Below the pieces are notes generated by a model. It ran no database searches and had not been told where the DNA came from. It saw only the letters and a program-made list of their open reading frames with translations. From Thermoplasmatales archaeon (GTDB taxonomy: Archaea; Thermoplasmatota; Thermoplasmata; Methanomassiliicoccales; Methanomethylophilaceae), in contig JAAYKC010000086.1 in the NCBI GenBank assembly GCA_012522645.1, positions 1 through 6,199 of the forward strand: a stretch of DNA of 6,199 nt. The letters run 5' to 3'. This document shows, piece by piece, positions 1 to 5,041 of the stretch (position 1 is its first letter; each line of letters starts with the position of its first letter). The position numbers and the translations under genes were made by a program.

Positions 1-779
1 GCCGCAGGCTCATCCGCTTTGGGCTCTGCCTTAGGCTTCGCCTTGGGCTTGGCCTTGGGCTTCTCCTCTTTGGGCTCCTCTGCCGCAGGTTCCTCCTCAA
101 CGGGTTTCTCTTCCAGGAGGTTCTTATCCACTATGGGGGCCGGCGTCTCATCGAGAAGCTCAGGGAATACCTGGGCAACCTCCGTCTTGGTGAGCACTTT
201 GATCTCGTCCGGGAGCCTGGAATCCGATTCCATGATGTCCACGGTCACGCCGATTATGCCCATCTTGAGCTTGGCGGTCGCATATCCGCGTTCCATGAAC
301 TGCAGCTTCGGCTCTCCGCAGAACTTGATGTAGCCCTCTTTGAATTTCTCTCTCCTGTGCCTCTGGCCTGTGAGCTTGCCCGCAAGCATTATGTGGCATC
401 CCTTGGCGCCGGAATCCATGATCCTGCGCACCGTGGAGTGCCCCGCCCTGCGGAAGTGCCATCCTCTCTCCAGAGAGAAGGCCAGCTTCTCAGCCATTAT
501 CTGCGCGTTGAGGTTGGGATCCGCGACCTCGAGAACCTCGATCTTCGGATTCTCGAAGTTGAACTTGTCCTCCACTGCAACAGTCAGGTTCTTTATCGTC
601 TGTCCTTTCTTGCCGATCACCAGACCGGGGCGCTCCGTGGTCAGTATAATACTGGTTCCCATGGGCGTCCTCTGAACGTCCAGTCCGCCGAAGCCAGCAC
701 GGCTGACCTCTTTCATGAGGTACTCCCTGAGGAGGACCCTGCGTATATTCTCGGCTATGAATTTCCTTTCGGATGCCAT
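1..779 (-). CDS. rps3: 30S ribosomal protein uS3 (S3), partial: C-terminus beyond window start
   Basis: Small-subunit head protein that lines the mRNA entry channel. My translation from the ATG at 779 gives 259 residues with no stop before the window edge. It starts MASERKFIAENIRRVLLREY, matching archaeal uS3. A KH domain covers roughly residues 15-95, with its GxxG-type nucleic-acid loop VIGKKGQ at 54-60. The C-terminal uS3 domain follows (about 95-185), including ERGWHFRRAGHSTVRR and GIIGVTVDI (174-182). After about residue 215 comes a low-complexity tail, first Glu/Pro-rich and then four KPKA-like units at 240-255. The gene starts 2 bases after the uL22 stop. A purine-rich GAGGAGG lies about 10 bases upstream of the ATG, inside the end of uL22, so translation is probably coupled. 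Identity is secure; total length and the end of the tail are not visible. Confidence 0.96.
   Translation of the reverse strand, partial: MASERKFIAENIRRVLLREYLMKEVSRAGFGGLDVQRTPMGTSIILTTERPGLVIGKKGQTIKNLTVAVEDKFNFENPKIEVLEVADPNLNAQIMAEKLAFSLERGWHFRRAGHSTVRRIMDSGAKGCHIMLAGKLTGQRHRREKFKEGYIKFCGEPKLQFMERGYATAKLKMGIIGVTVDIMESDSRLPDEIKVLTKTEVAQVFPELLDETPAPIVDKNLLEEKPVEEEPAAEEPKEEKPKAKPKAKPKAEPKADEPA
15..62 (-). repeat. Tandem 12-bp repeat encoding KPKA units in the uS3 tail
   Basis: Four consecutive 12-base units read on the minus strand encode KPKA, KPKA, KPKA and EPKA (uS3 residues 240-255). The units differ mainly at third codon positions (AAG-CCC/CCT-AAG-GCC/GCG/GCA), with a Lys-to-Glu change in the last. 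Peptide periodicity is kept while the DNA has diverged, which suggests an old expansion under selection for composition rather than a fresh duplication. Such Lys/Pro/Ala tails are typical of disordered RNA-binding extensions. Confidence 0.85.
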
Positions 780-781
780 AT

Positions 782-1228
782 TCACTCTGCCTCCTCTAAT
801 ATTACCTCGAGGTTGACCGTCTCCTGGTTCCACTGGGTGGCTCTCCCGTGCGCCCTGGGCATGCGGCCGTGCATGGTCTGTCCCCTGGATGCGGATATGG
901 TCGATACGAACATATTGTCCGCATCGAGCCCTTTGTACTCCGCATTGGAGACGGCGCTCTCGATCACACTCAGTATCGCCTCGGCGGCCTTCACCGGGTA
1001 TCTTCCGGGTCCGGTCCCCTTCTTGTGGGAGACGCGCTTGTTGTACCTCTTCAGAGGTACTGCCTTCCTGAGGGATATGACATCCCCGAGGGCGTTGACC
1101 GCCTCCTCTACTTTCATGCCGCGGATCATCCCGCATATCTCGCGGGAGAACTTGGGGGATATGGGCAAGTCCCTTCCGATCGCTTTCGCGGACGTATCGG
1201 GATCAGATTCCATTGTGTATCCTGCCAT
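782..1228 (-). CDS. rpl22: 50S ribosomal protein uL22 (L22), archaeal type
   Basis: Large-subunit protein whose beta-hairpin lines the nascent-chain exit tunnel. The 148-residue product is of archaeal length (bacterial L22 is about 110). Recognisable segments are the N-terminal KAIGRDLPISPKFSREI (15-31), HKKGTGPGRYPVKAAEAIL (68-86), SNAEYKGLD (94-102), and the hairpin/C-terminal signature GRMPRAHGRATQWNQETVNL (121-140). A GTG nine bases further upstream (1237) is in frame. I prefer the ATG at 1228 because GAGGTG lies 6 bases before it and the N-terminus MAGYTM looks natural. The gap to the uS19 stop is 10 bases and to uS3 2 bases, so the gene is part of one transcript. Confidence 0.96.
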   Translation of the reverse strand: MAGYTMESDPDTSAKAIGRDLPISPKFSREICGMIRGMKVEEAVNALGDVISLRKAVPLKRYNKRVSHKKGTGPGRYPVKAAEAILSVIESAVSNAEYKGLDADNMFVSTISASRGQTMHGRMPRAHGRATQWNQETVNLEVILEEAE

Positions 1229-1234
1229 ACATTT

Positions 1235-1240
1235 CACCTC
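1235..1240 (-). promoter_or_regulatory. Ribosome-binding site of uL22, overlapping the uS19 stop
   Basis: On the minus strand GAGGTG matches the archaeal GGAGGTGA consensus, 6 bases before the ATG at 1228. The uS19 stop TGA (1239-1241) shares two bases with it. This placement decides the uL22 start against the GTG at 1237, which lies inside the motif itself. Confidence 0.8.
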
Positions 1241-1709
1241 ACTTCAGCGGCATGAACTTGGACGACCTCGTAGCACCGACACCGGGGCCGGAGTGCTGCG
1301 GAACCTTCCTTGTCAATACGAATTCTCCTACGAAGTGGCCGATCATCTCGGGCTTCACCTCTATGTCCTTGAATTCCTTCCCGTTGTACACGCTTATTGT
1401 CTTCCCGACGAACTGGGGGACTATAGGGAGGTCCTTGCGGTGTGTCCTCACCTTCTCTCCCTCCTCTGCCGCCACCACTTTGTCGAAGAGCATCTGCTGC
1501 TCGTAGTTAAGCCCGCGCAGATACGTCCTTCTGGACCTGGCAGGCATGAGCATCAGGACCTCGTCGAAGGGCATCTCTAGAAGCTCCTCCATTGTGTATC
1601 CACGATAGAGGAACTCCTTCTTCCTCCTTGCCTGGATCGCGCTGGCCTTCTTCCTCGACTTTCTCCTGGAAGCCTTCGCCGAGCCTGGTATTATCTTTGC
1701 TTTTGCCAT
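1239..1709 (-). CDS. rps19: 30S ribosomal protein uS19 (S19; eukaryotic S15 homologue)
   Basis: Small-subunit head protein close to the A-site finger and tRNA. The 156 residues have the archaeal/eukaryotic build. A basic N-terminal extension, RRKSRKKASAIQARRKK (15-31), is followed by FLYRGYTMEELLEMPFDE (33-50), LMPARSRRTYLRGL (54-67), and the S19 core with RTHRKDLPIVPQFVGKTI (88-105), VYNGKEF (107-113) and IGHFVGEFVLTRK (123-135). Bacterial S19 is only about 90 residues and lacks the N-terminal part. The ATG at 1709 is preceded by GAGGTGA with 6-base spacing. The upstream uL2 stop forms the last three bases of that site, which suggests coupled translation. Confidence 0.97.
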   Translation of the reverse strand: MAKAKIIPGSAKASRRKSRKKASAIQARRKKEFLYRGYTMEELLEMPFDEVLMLMPARSRRTYLRGLNYEQQMLFDKVVAAEEGEKVRTHRKDLPIVPQFVGKTISVYNGKEFKDIEVKPEMIGHFVGEFVLTRKVPQHSGPGVGATRSSKFMPLK

Positions 1710-1714
1710 TCAAC

Positions 1715-2413
1715 TCACCTCTTCTTTTTCTTCTTCTGGGGGGACAGACGTCCTACCTTCTGTCCGGGCCAGGCGTTCCTGCTGACTGTGCTGGGGCCTC
1801 CGACGTGCGGGTGGCTGCCTCCTCCGTGCGGGTGATCGACGGGGTTCATCGAAACTCCGCTTACATGGAAGTTGTCCTTGGCGATCGACCTGTGGGTGTG
1901 GTGCTTCTTACCCGCTTTGGCAAGGGGCTTGTCGGTCCTTCCGCCTCCGGCGACCACGCCTACCACAGCGCGGCATTCGGGGTGGAAGTCCTTCATCTCG
2001 CCTGACGGCATCTGAAGAACGACTATGCTGCCTCTGCTTACCACCTGAGCCGATGCGCCCGCCGCTTTGACGAACTTGCCTCCGTCTCCGGGGATCTTCT
2101 CGATGTTGTGAACTGCCGTTCCCTCGGGTATTGCGGACAGCCTCATGATGTTGCCGACCGCTATCTCTCCGGGGCCGACGCTTATCCTCTGTCCCACGCT
2201 CATCCCTTCAGCAGCCAGCTGATAGTCGGCAGTGCCGTTGAAATCTACGACGGCCAACGGGCTGGATCTTCCGGGTGCGTGTATGAGGTCCGTGATGGTC
2301 CCCGCACCCTCATTGAATGCCGGAAGTCTCACGTCATCCACATGCCTGTGGCTGGGGGAGCGGTACCTGGGGGTTCCGCGGCCTCTTCTCTGGGGTCTCA
2401 ATCTTTTTCCCAT
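1715..2413 (-). CDS. rpl2: 50S ribosomal protein uL2 (L2)
   Basis: One of the most conserved large-subunit proteins, needed for subunit association and close to the peptidyl-transferase centre. The 232-residue product, slightly shorter than many bacterial L2 proteins (about 275), starts MGKRLRPQRRGRGTPRYRSP as in archaea. It contains the RNA-binding OB-like and SH3-like domains. The family signature GVSMNPVDHPHGGG sits at 186-199, with the conserved His of the HPHGGG loop. KIPGDGGKFVKAAGASA (106-122) and GVVAGGGRTDKPLAKAG (152-168) are also typical. The protein ends in a KKKKKR tail. The ATG at 2413 has GAGGTG 7 bases upstream, overlapping the uL23 stop. The next gene, uS19, starts 5 bases after the stop. 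Confidence 0.98.
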   Translation of the reverse strand: MGKRLRPQRRGRGTPRYRSPSHRHVDDVRLPAFNEGAGTITDLIHAPGRSSPLAVVDFNGTADYQLAAEGMSVGQRISVGPGEIAVGNIMRLSAIPEGTAVHNIEKIPGDGGKFVKAAGASAQVVSRGSIVVLQMPSGEMKDFHPECRAVVGVVAGGGRTDKPLAKAGKKHHTHRSIAKDNFHVSGVSMNPVDHPHGGGSHPHVGGPSTVSRNAWPGQKVGRLSPQKKKKKR

Positions 2414-2420
2414 TTCAACA

Positions 2421-2426
2421 CACCTC
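2421..2426 (-). promoter_or_regulatory. Ribosome-binding site of uL2, embedded in the uL23 stop
   Basis: Minus-strand GAGGTG, 7 bases before the uL2 ATG (2413). The uL23 stop TGA at 2425-2427 supplies the first bases, giving the string TGAGGTG. The same arrangement recurs at the uS19/uL22 junction. Confidence 0.75.
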
Positions 2427-2706
2427 AGAATACTCCGACTCTCATTCCGACATCCTCCGCAGAGTAGCCGTCGGCGAGTTTGATGATCGCATGCTTACCG
2501 TCCTTCTGGATCCTGGTCCATATCCTCTCGACCTTGACCTCGAAGCTCTCCTCGAAGACATCCTTGATCAGGGCCTTATCCGCATCCCTGTGGACTATGA
2601 ACTCGATCCTGTTGCCGTCAGTGAAGTTCTGCGTCGGGGTTCCCGACGTGTGATTCATGGACTTCTCTGTGACGAAGGGTCTTATGAGAACGTCACTGCG
2701 CCTCAT
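2425..2706 (-). CDS. rpl23: 50S ribosomal protein uL23 (L23)
   Basis: Protein at the exit of the ribosomal tunnel, where signal recognition particle and nascent-chain factors dock. With the ATG at 2706 the product is 93 residues. Family features are IRPFVTEKSM near the N-terminus (8-17), IEFIVHRDADKALIKDVFEE in the middle (34-53), and a C-terminal IIKLADGYSAEDVGMRVGVF. The loop at about 18-32 is a little long. The start overlaps the uL4 stop by 4 bases (ATGA). A GTG at 2715 could add three residues, but it lies inside the GGGGGGTG motif that suits the ATG at 6-base spacing, so I choose the ATG. Confidence 0.96.
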   Translation of the reverse strand: MRRSDVLIRPFVTEKSMNHTSGTPTQNFTDGNRIEFIVHRDADKALIKDVFEESFEVKVERIWTRIQKDGKHAIIKLADGYSAEDVGMRVGVF

Positions 2707-3473
2707 TGGGTCCACCCCCCGATCTTCTCGAAGGCGGATCTGGTGAACACTGTCAGCCTGCCTGCGTCCCCTCCGGGAGCCAGAGTGGATGTGTTCAGGT
2801 TGCTGACGGCTTCGACCTCCACTCCCGGGAGGTTGTTGGCGCCCTTGGCGACCGGTGAATCCCTGCTTTCCACCACAATGAGTATGGACACGGGTGTGCG
2901 GTATCTCCTGTTCCTCATCTTGCCCTTCCCCGCACGGATCTTCGTACCGTACTTGGCGCGGTCCACATCATATCCGATTCCGAGGCTGTTAAGCGCCTCG
3001 TAGACCTCAGAAGTGGTCTGTATGTCCTGGAAGGCATCGTCCACCACAAGGGGGAACGTCAGTGTATCCTCGAACTGGTGTCCGCGCTGTTTGACGCAGT
3101 CCTTGCTGCCGGTTGCGGCCAGCGCAGATCTGCGGGCGAGCGCCAGCTCCTTGGCGTTGACCTTCTGGGCCCATTTCCTCTCCGGGACCGGCGGGTGCGC
3201 TCTGCGGCCGGACACGTTGTTGGGCGACTCGGCACCCTTGCTGCCGGATTTCAAACGCTGGACACGGGCCACTCCGCGGCCCTTGCCCCATGTGCTGACG
3301 GAGTGCCTCATACCGGCCTTGGGTGAGGGCCCGTAGGGCTGCCTCCCGTTGGCCGCAGCGGCCAGAACTGCCTTCTTTATGACATCAGGCCTGTAAGGTG
3401 TGCTGAACGCCTCCGGCACATCGATGTTACCGGAGACCTCTCCGTTGACGGAATAAACATTAGTCTTATTCAT
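2703..3473 (-). CDS. rpl4: 50S ribosomal protein uL4 (L4), archaeal/eukaryotic type
   Basis: Large-subunit protein whose extended loop forms part of the exit-tunnel constriction with uL22. The 256-residue length fits archaeal uL4 (bacterial L4 is about 200). The N-terminal strand MNKTNVYSVNGEVSGNIDVP leads into FSTPYRPDVIKKAVLAAAAN (23-42). The basic tunnel loop, about 45-105, includes WGKGRGVARVQR (62-73) and RRAHPPVPERKW (90-101). The globular C-terminal half has RAGKGKMRNRRYRTP (180-194) and LNTSTLAPGGDAGRLTVFTR (226-245), all typical. It starts 6 bases after the uL3 stop. The ribosome-binding signal (GGAG, about 11 bases before the ATG) is weaker than at the other junctions, so coupling to uL3 termination is likely. 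Bacterial L4 represses its own operon; whether this one does is unknown. Confidence 0.97.
   Translation of the reverse strand: MNKTNVYSVNGEVSGNIDVPEAFSTPYRPDVIKKAVLAAAANGRQPYGPSPKAGMRHSVSTWGKGRGVARVQRLKSGSKGAESPNNVSGRRAHPPVPERKWAQKVNAKELALARRSALAATGSKDCVKQRGHQFEDTLTFPLVVDDAFQDIQTTSEVYEALNSLGIGYDVDRAKYGTKIRAGKGKMRNRRYRTPVSILIVVESRDSPVAKGANNLPGVEVEAVSNLNTSTLAPGGDAGRLTVFTRSAFEKIGGWTQ
2713..2720 (-). promoter_or_regulatory. Ribosome-binding site of uL23 inside the uL4 coding end
   Basis: The minus-strand string GGGGGGTG ends 6 bases before the ATG at 2706 and lies within the last uL4 codons. It supports the ATG, rather than the GTG at 2715, as the uL23 start. Confidence 0.65.
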
Positions 3474-3479
3474 TTAGAA

Positions 3480-4475
3480 TCACGCTCCCTGCTTCGACTC
3501 GGTCGAGACATACGTGACGCTGACCTCTTTGATCGCTTTCTTCGGGAGCCTCACGGGGTCCCTGAGCCTTATGAGCCTCTTGGTGGGTCCCGGGACGGAT
3601 CCGTGCACCAGGATGTACTGGTTGGATACGACTCCGTAATTGAGGAAACCGCCCTTCGGGGTTATCTCAGCGCCTTCTGCGCCGATCTTCATAAGCTGCT
3701 TGTTGCACTCGGTCCTCTGGTGGTATCCGAGCTGTCCGGCCATGGGTACTGAGCCTCTCACGTATCCGGGCCTCTTGGGTCCCATGTTGGCTGCTCCGCG
3801 GCGGTGCTTGCTGTTCTTGTGAGAGAGCAGCTTCAGACCGAAACGCTTCGTGGAGCCCTGGAACCCCTTACCTTTGGTGACTGCGATGACATCTACGAAA
3901 TCGCCTTCCTCGGCGAAGTCGGATATGCCGACCTCTGTCCCGAGAATTCCCTTGGCATAGGCGATCCTCTCATCGATCGTACCGCCTCCGATCCTGAGCT
4001 CCATCAGATCAGGGACCTTCTTGGGCACCCCTTTGACCATCTTGGGCTGGGTGTATGCCAGAACGCGGACGTCCTCGACCTCTACTCCGTCGTACTTGGA
4101 GAAGGAGGCCTCTGTGTGCGCCTTGGGAACGGAAAGACGCTTGGAGAGAAGCGGGTCCAGATCCTGGGCCCAAACCTCGCCGGCGGTCTTCAGTCCGTCC
4201 AGTCCGGACGCATAGAACCTTACTGCCGCTACCTTCATCGGAGGGACCTCCACAACCGTCACCGGTACCTGGAGCTCCATTCCGGAGGTCGTGCTCTTCA
4301 CACGTTTGTCTATAGAGAATGCATGAGTCATACCGGCCTTGTAACCGGCGAATCCCTGGATCTTAGGGGCTCCGCTGCCCTCTGCCCAGGAATCCAGTCT
4401 CGGGGTCTGTGACTGCGCTCTTTTCCTCGGACCGTATCCCAAGGAACCCCTTCTCGGACGTCTTTTCTGTGCCAT
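3480..4475 (-). CDS. rpl3: 50S ribosomal protein uL3 (L3), first gene of the operon
   Basis: Early-assembly large-subunit protein whose central extension reaches toward the peptidyl-transferase centre. The 331-residue product matches archaeal/eukaryotic uL3 rather than the roughly 210-residue bacterial form. Landmarks are the basic N-terminus with RRPRRGSLGYGPRKRA (5-20), GFAGYKAGMTHAF (41-53), VTKGKGFQGSTKRFG (199-213), HRRGAANMGPKRPG (224-237), and the central-extension motif MAGQLGYHQRTECNKQL (245-261). An in-frame ATG at 4484 would add MRK; I prefer 4475 because archaeal uL3 usually begins MA(K/Q)...RPRRGS. Ribosome-binding sequence ahead of it is weak (AGG about 9 bases upstream). It is the first ribosomal gene after a long untranslated region, so the operon promoter should lie upstream, near 4670. 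Confidence 0.97.
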   Translation of the reverse strand: MAQKRRPRRGSLGYGPRKRAQSQTPRLDSWAEGSGAPKIQGFAGYKAGMTHAFSIDKRVKSTTSGMELQVPVTVVEVPPMKVAAVRFYASGLDGLKTAGEVWAQDLDPLLSKRLSVPKAHTEASFSKYDGVEVEDVRVLAYTQPKMVKGVPKKVPDLMELRIGGGTIDERIAYAKGILGTEVGISDFAEEGDFVDVIAVTKGKGFQGSTKRFGLKLLSHKNSKHRRGAANMGPKRPGYVRGSVPMAGQLGYHQRTECNKQLMKIGAEGAEITPKGGFLNYGVVSNQYILVHGSVPGPTKRLIRLRDPVRLPKKAIKEVSVTYVSTESKQGA

Positions 4476-4476
4476 T

Positions 4477-4593
4477 TTACGCATCCTGCGAGAGTATCTT
4501 CGCTAATCTCGCGTTCTTCATCCGATTCTCACGCCCTGACCTCTGACCGTGACGCCGTATCTCACCCAGAACATTTTGTGCGGGTGAGAGCAT
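4477..4593 (-). CDS. Possible short leader ORF directly upstream of uL3 (38 aa, doubtful)
   Basis: Read from the ATG at 4593, this frame encodes a basic peptide beginning MLSPAQNVLGEIRRHGQ and ending ARLAKILSQDA. Its TAA is one base before the uL3 ATG. An upstream in-frame ATG at 4608 would give 43 residues. The position is what one expects of a leader peptide or a translationally coupled small gene. Against it: no clear ribosome-binding site precedes either ATG, G+C at third codon positions (about 57% by my count) appears lower than in the neighbouring genes, several codons (TTA, CAA, TCA, CGG) are unlike a highly expressed gene, and much of the frame falls in inverted repeats. I do not recognise the peptide. 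It may equally be chance reading of a structured leader. Confidence 0.25.
   Translation of the reverse strand: MLSPAQNVLGEIRRHGQRSGRENRMKNARLAKILSQDA
4488..4512 (-). promoter_or_regulatory. Inverted repeat just upstream of the uL3 start
   Basis: In the minus-strand RNA, GCGAGA (4507-4512) can pair with UCUCGC (4488-4493) around a 13-base loop. The 3' arm ends 12 bases before the uL3 ATG, next to the only purine-rich stretch that could recruit ribosomes. A hairpin here could modulate uL3 initiation. It is only a 6-bp stem and may be fortuitous. Confidence 0.35.
4561..4588 (-). promoter_or_regulatory. 7-bp inverted repeat (hairpin) in the uL3 leader
   Basis: CTCACCC at 4561-4567 and GGGTGAG at 4582-4588 are perfect inverse complements separated by 14 bases. 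In the predicted operon leader RNA this forms a G+C-rich hairpin with an A/U-rich loop. There is no U-run after it, so it does not look like a terminator. Being within the leader of a ribosomal operon, it could be a binding site for an autoregulating ribosomal protein, but this is inference. Confidence 0.45.
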
Positions 4594-4594
4594 G

Positions 4595-4619
4595 GGTTGC
4601 AACCGCATTGCCCGATGCG
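4595..4619 (-). promoter_or_regulatory. Palindrome and small hairpin further up the uL3 leader
   Basis: GGTTGCAACC at 4595-4604 is a perfect 10-bp palindrome. Next to it, CGCAT (4604-4608) and ATGCG (4615-4619) can form a 5-bp stem with a 6-base loop. The palindrome could be a dimeric repressor site at DNA level, or part of RNA structure together with the hairpin at 4561-4588. No function can be assigned from sequence. Confidence 0.3.
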
Positions 4620-4668
4620 TCTGGTCAAACGCTGCGCGCGTTAATCTGTGCCGTCGTATGAACGACCT

Positions 4669-4702
4669 GTATATAAGAGTTCCCTCTTCCCTTTATACAG
4701 TA
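4669..4702 (-). promoter_or_regulatory. Candidate TATA elements for the ribosomal-protein operon
   Basis: Two TATA-like strings occur on the minus strand between the stop at 4716 and the leader: CTTATATACA (4669-4678) and CTGTATAAAG (4692-4701), separated by a purine-rich GGGAAGAGGGAA that could act as a BRE for the first. Archaeal transcription usually starts 22-27 bases after the TATA box, which puts the start near 4645-4650 (or about 4670 for the other box). The uL3 mRNA would then carry an untranslated leader of roughly 170-195 bases. Read-through from the upstream gene pair cannot be excluded. Confidence 0.5.
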
Positions 4703-4715
4703 TGAACGGGGCGGG

Positions 4716-5039
4716 TCACAGGCCCTTCTTGGCCTTGTCCTGTGCCCTCTTCTTACGGGCCTTGACATCGAACCCGGTAGCCTCTTCCACGAAAACATTG
4801 AGCTTCCTCTTGGCATCCAGGATCGCCTCGTCGGTCAGACCGTCCTTCGCGGATTCCGTGACCAGTTCCATTGAGGCCTTTGAGAGGATCTCCACCTCGA
4901 TACGGGTCAGTATCCCGTATTCCGAGACGATTTTTTTACCCTCGGCTTTCGCATTGCCGAAGGTTTTCTTCATCATCTCCCTGAGGTTGTCCCCTTCGAT
5001 TTTGCTGTACCATCCCTTCTTGATATCGTACTCTACCAT
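4716..5039 (-). CDS. Conserved small archaeal protein of unknown function (DUF5611-like)
   Basis: A 107-residue soluble protein without signal peptide or membrane segment. It starts MVEYDIKKGWYSKIEGDNLR, has a mixed alpha/beta-looking middle (KKIVSEYGILTRIEVEILSK, 35-54), a Thr/Glu/Asp stretch, and ends in a strongly basic helix, VKARKKRAQDKAKKGL. From memory this resembles the archaeal DUF5611 family seen in Thermoplasmata and relatives, where the C-terminal TG(Y/F)xxKxRxKRAQ(D/K)KAKxG segment recurs; I could not search to confirm. The ATG is 2 bases after the RaSEA stop, and AGGT at that stop may serve as its ribosome-binding site, so the two are almost certainly co-transcribed. The basic tail suggests, weakly, nucleic-acid contact. 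No catalytic motif is visible. A run of seven A bases (about 4931-4937) encodes part of GKKI. Confidence 0.8.
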   Translation of the reverse strand: MVEYDIKKGWYSKIEGDNLREMMKKTFGNAKAEGKKIVSEYGILTRIEVEILSKASMELVTESAKDGLTDEAILDAKRKLNVFVEEATGFDVKARKKRAQDKAKKGL

Positions 5040-5041
5040 GA

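Noticed and set aside
357..1580. Long plus-strand open frame of 407 codons
   Set aside because: It is a shadow antisense to uS3, uL22 and uS19, which are unmistakable; high G+C leaves stops rare in this frame.
4561..4588. Hairpin as a transcription terminator for the upstream gene pair
   Set aside because: It lies over 120 bases past the stop at 4716 and downstream of the predicted operon promoter, with no U-rich tract following.
4592..4705. Plus-strand 37-codon ORF with three cysteines, starting after a GGGTGAG string
   Set aside because: It runs antisense through the leader and TATA region of the ribosomal operon, its apparent ribosome-binding site is one arm of the 4561-4588 inverted repeat, and the peptide resembles nothing I know.
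4476..4715. tRNA or C/D-box RNA gene in the uL3 leader region
   Set aside because: I searched both strands by eye for a T-arm GGTTCRANNCC with matching acceptor and for paired C (RTGATGA) and D (CTGA) boxes. GGTTGCAACC is a palindrome, not a T-arm, and no complete set was found.
4931..4937. Run of seven A bases on the minus strand as a programmed frameshift site
   Set aside because: The frame remains open and family-like on both sides, and no alternative-frame continuation makes sense; it simply encodes Lys-Lys.
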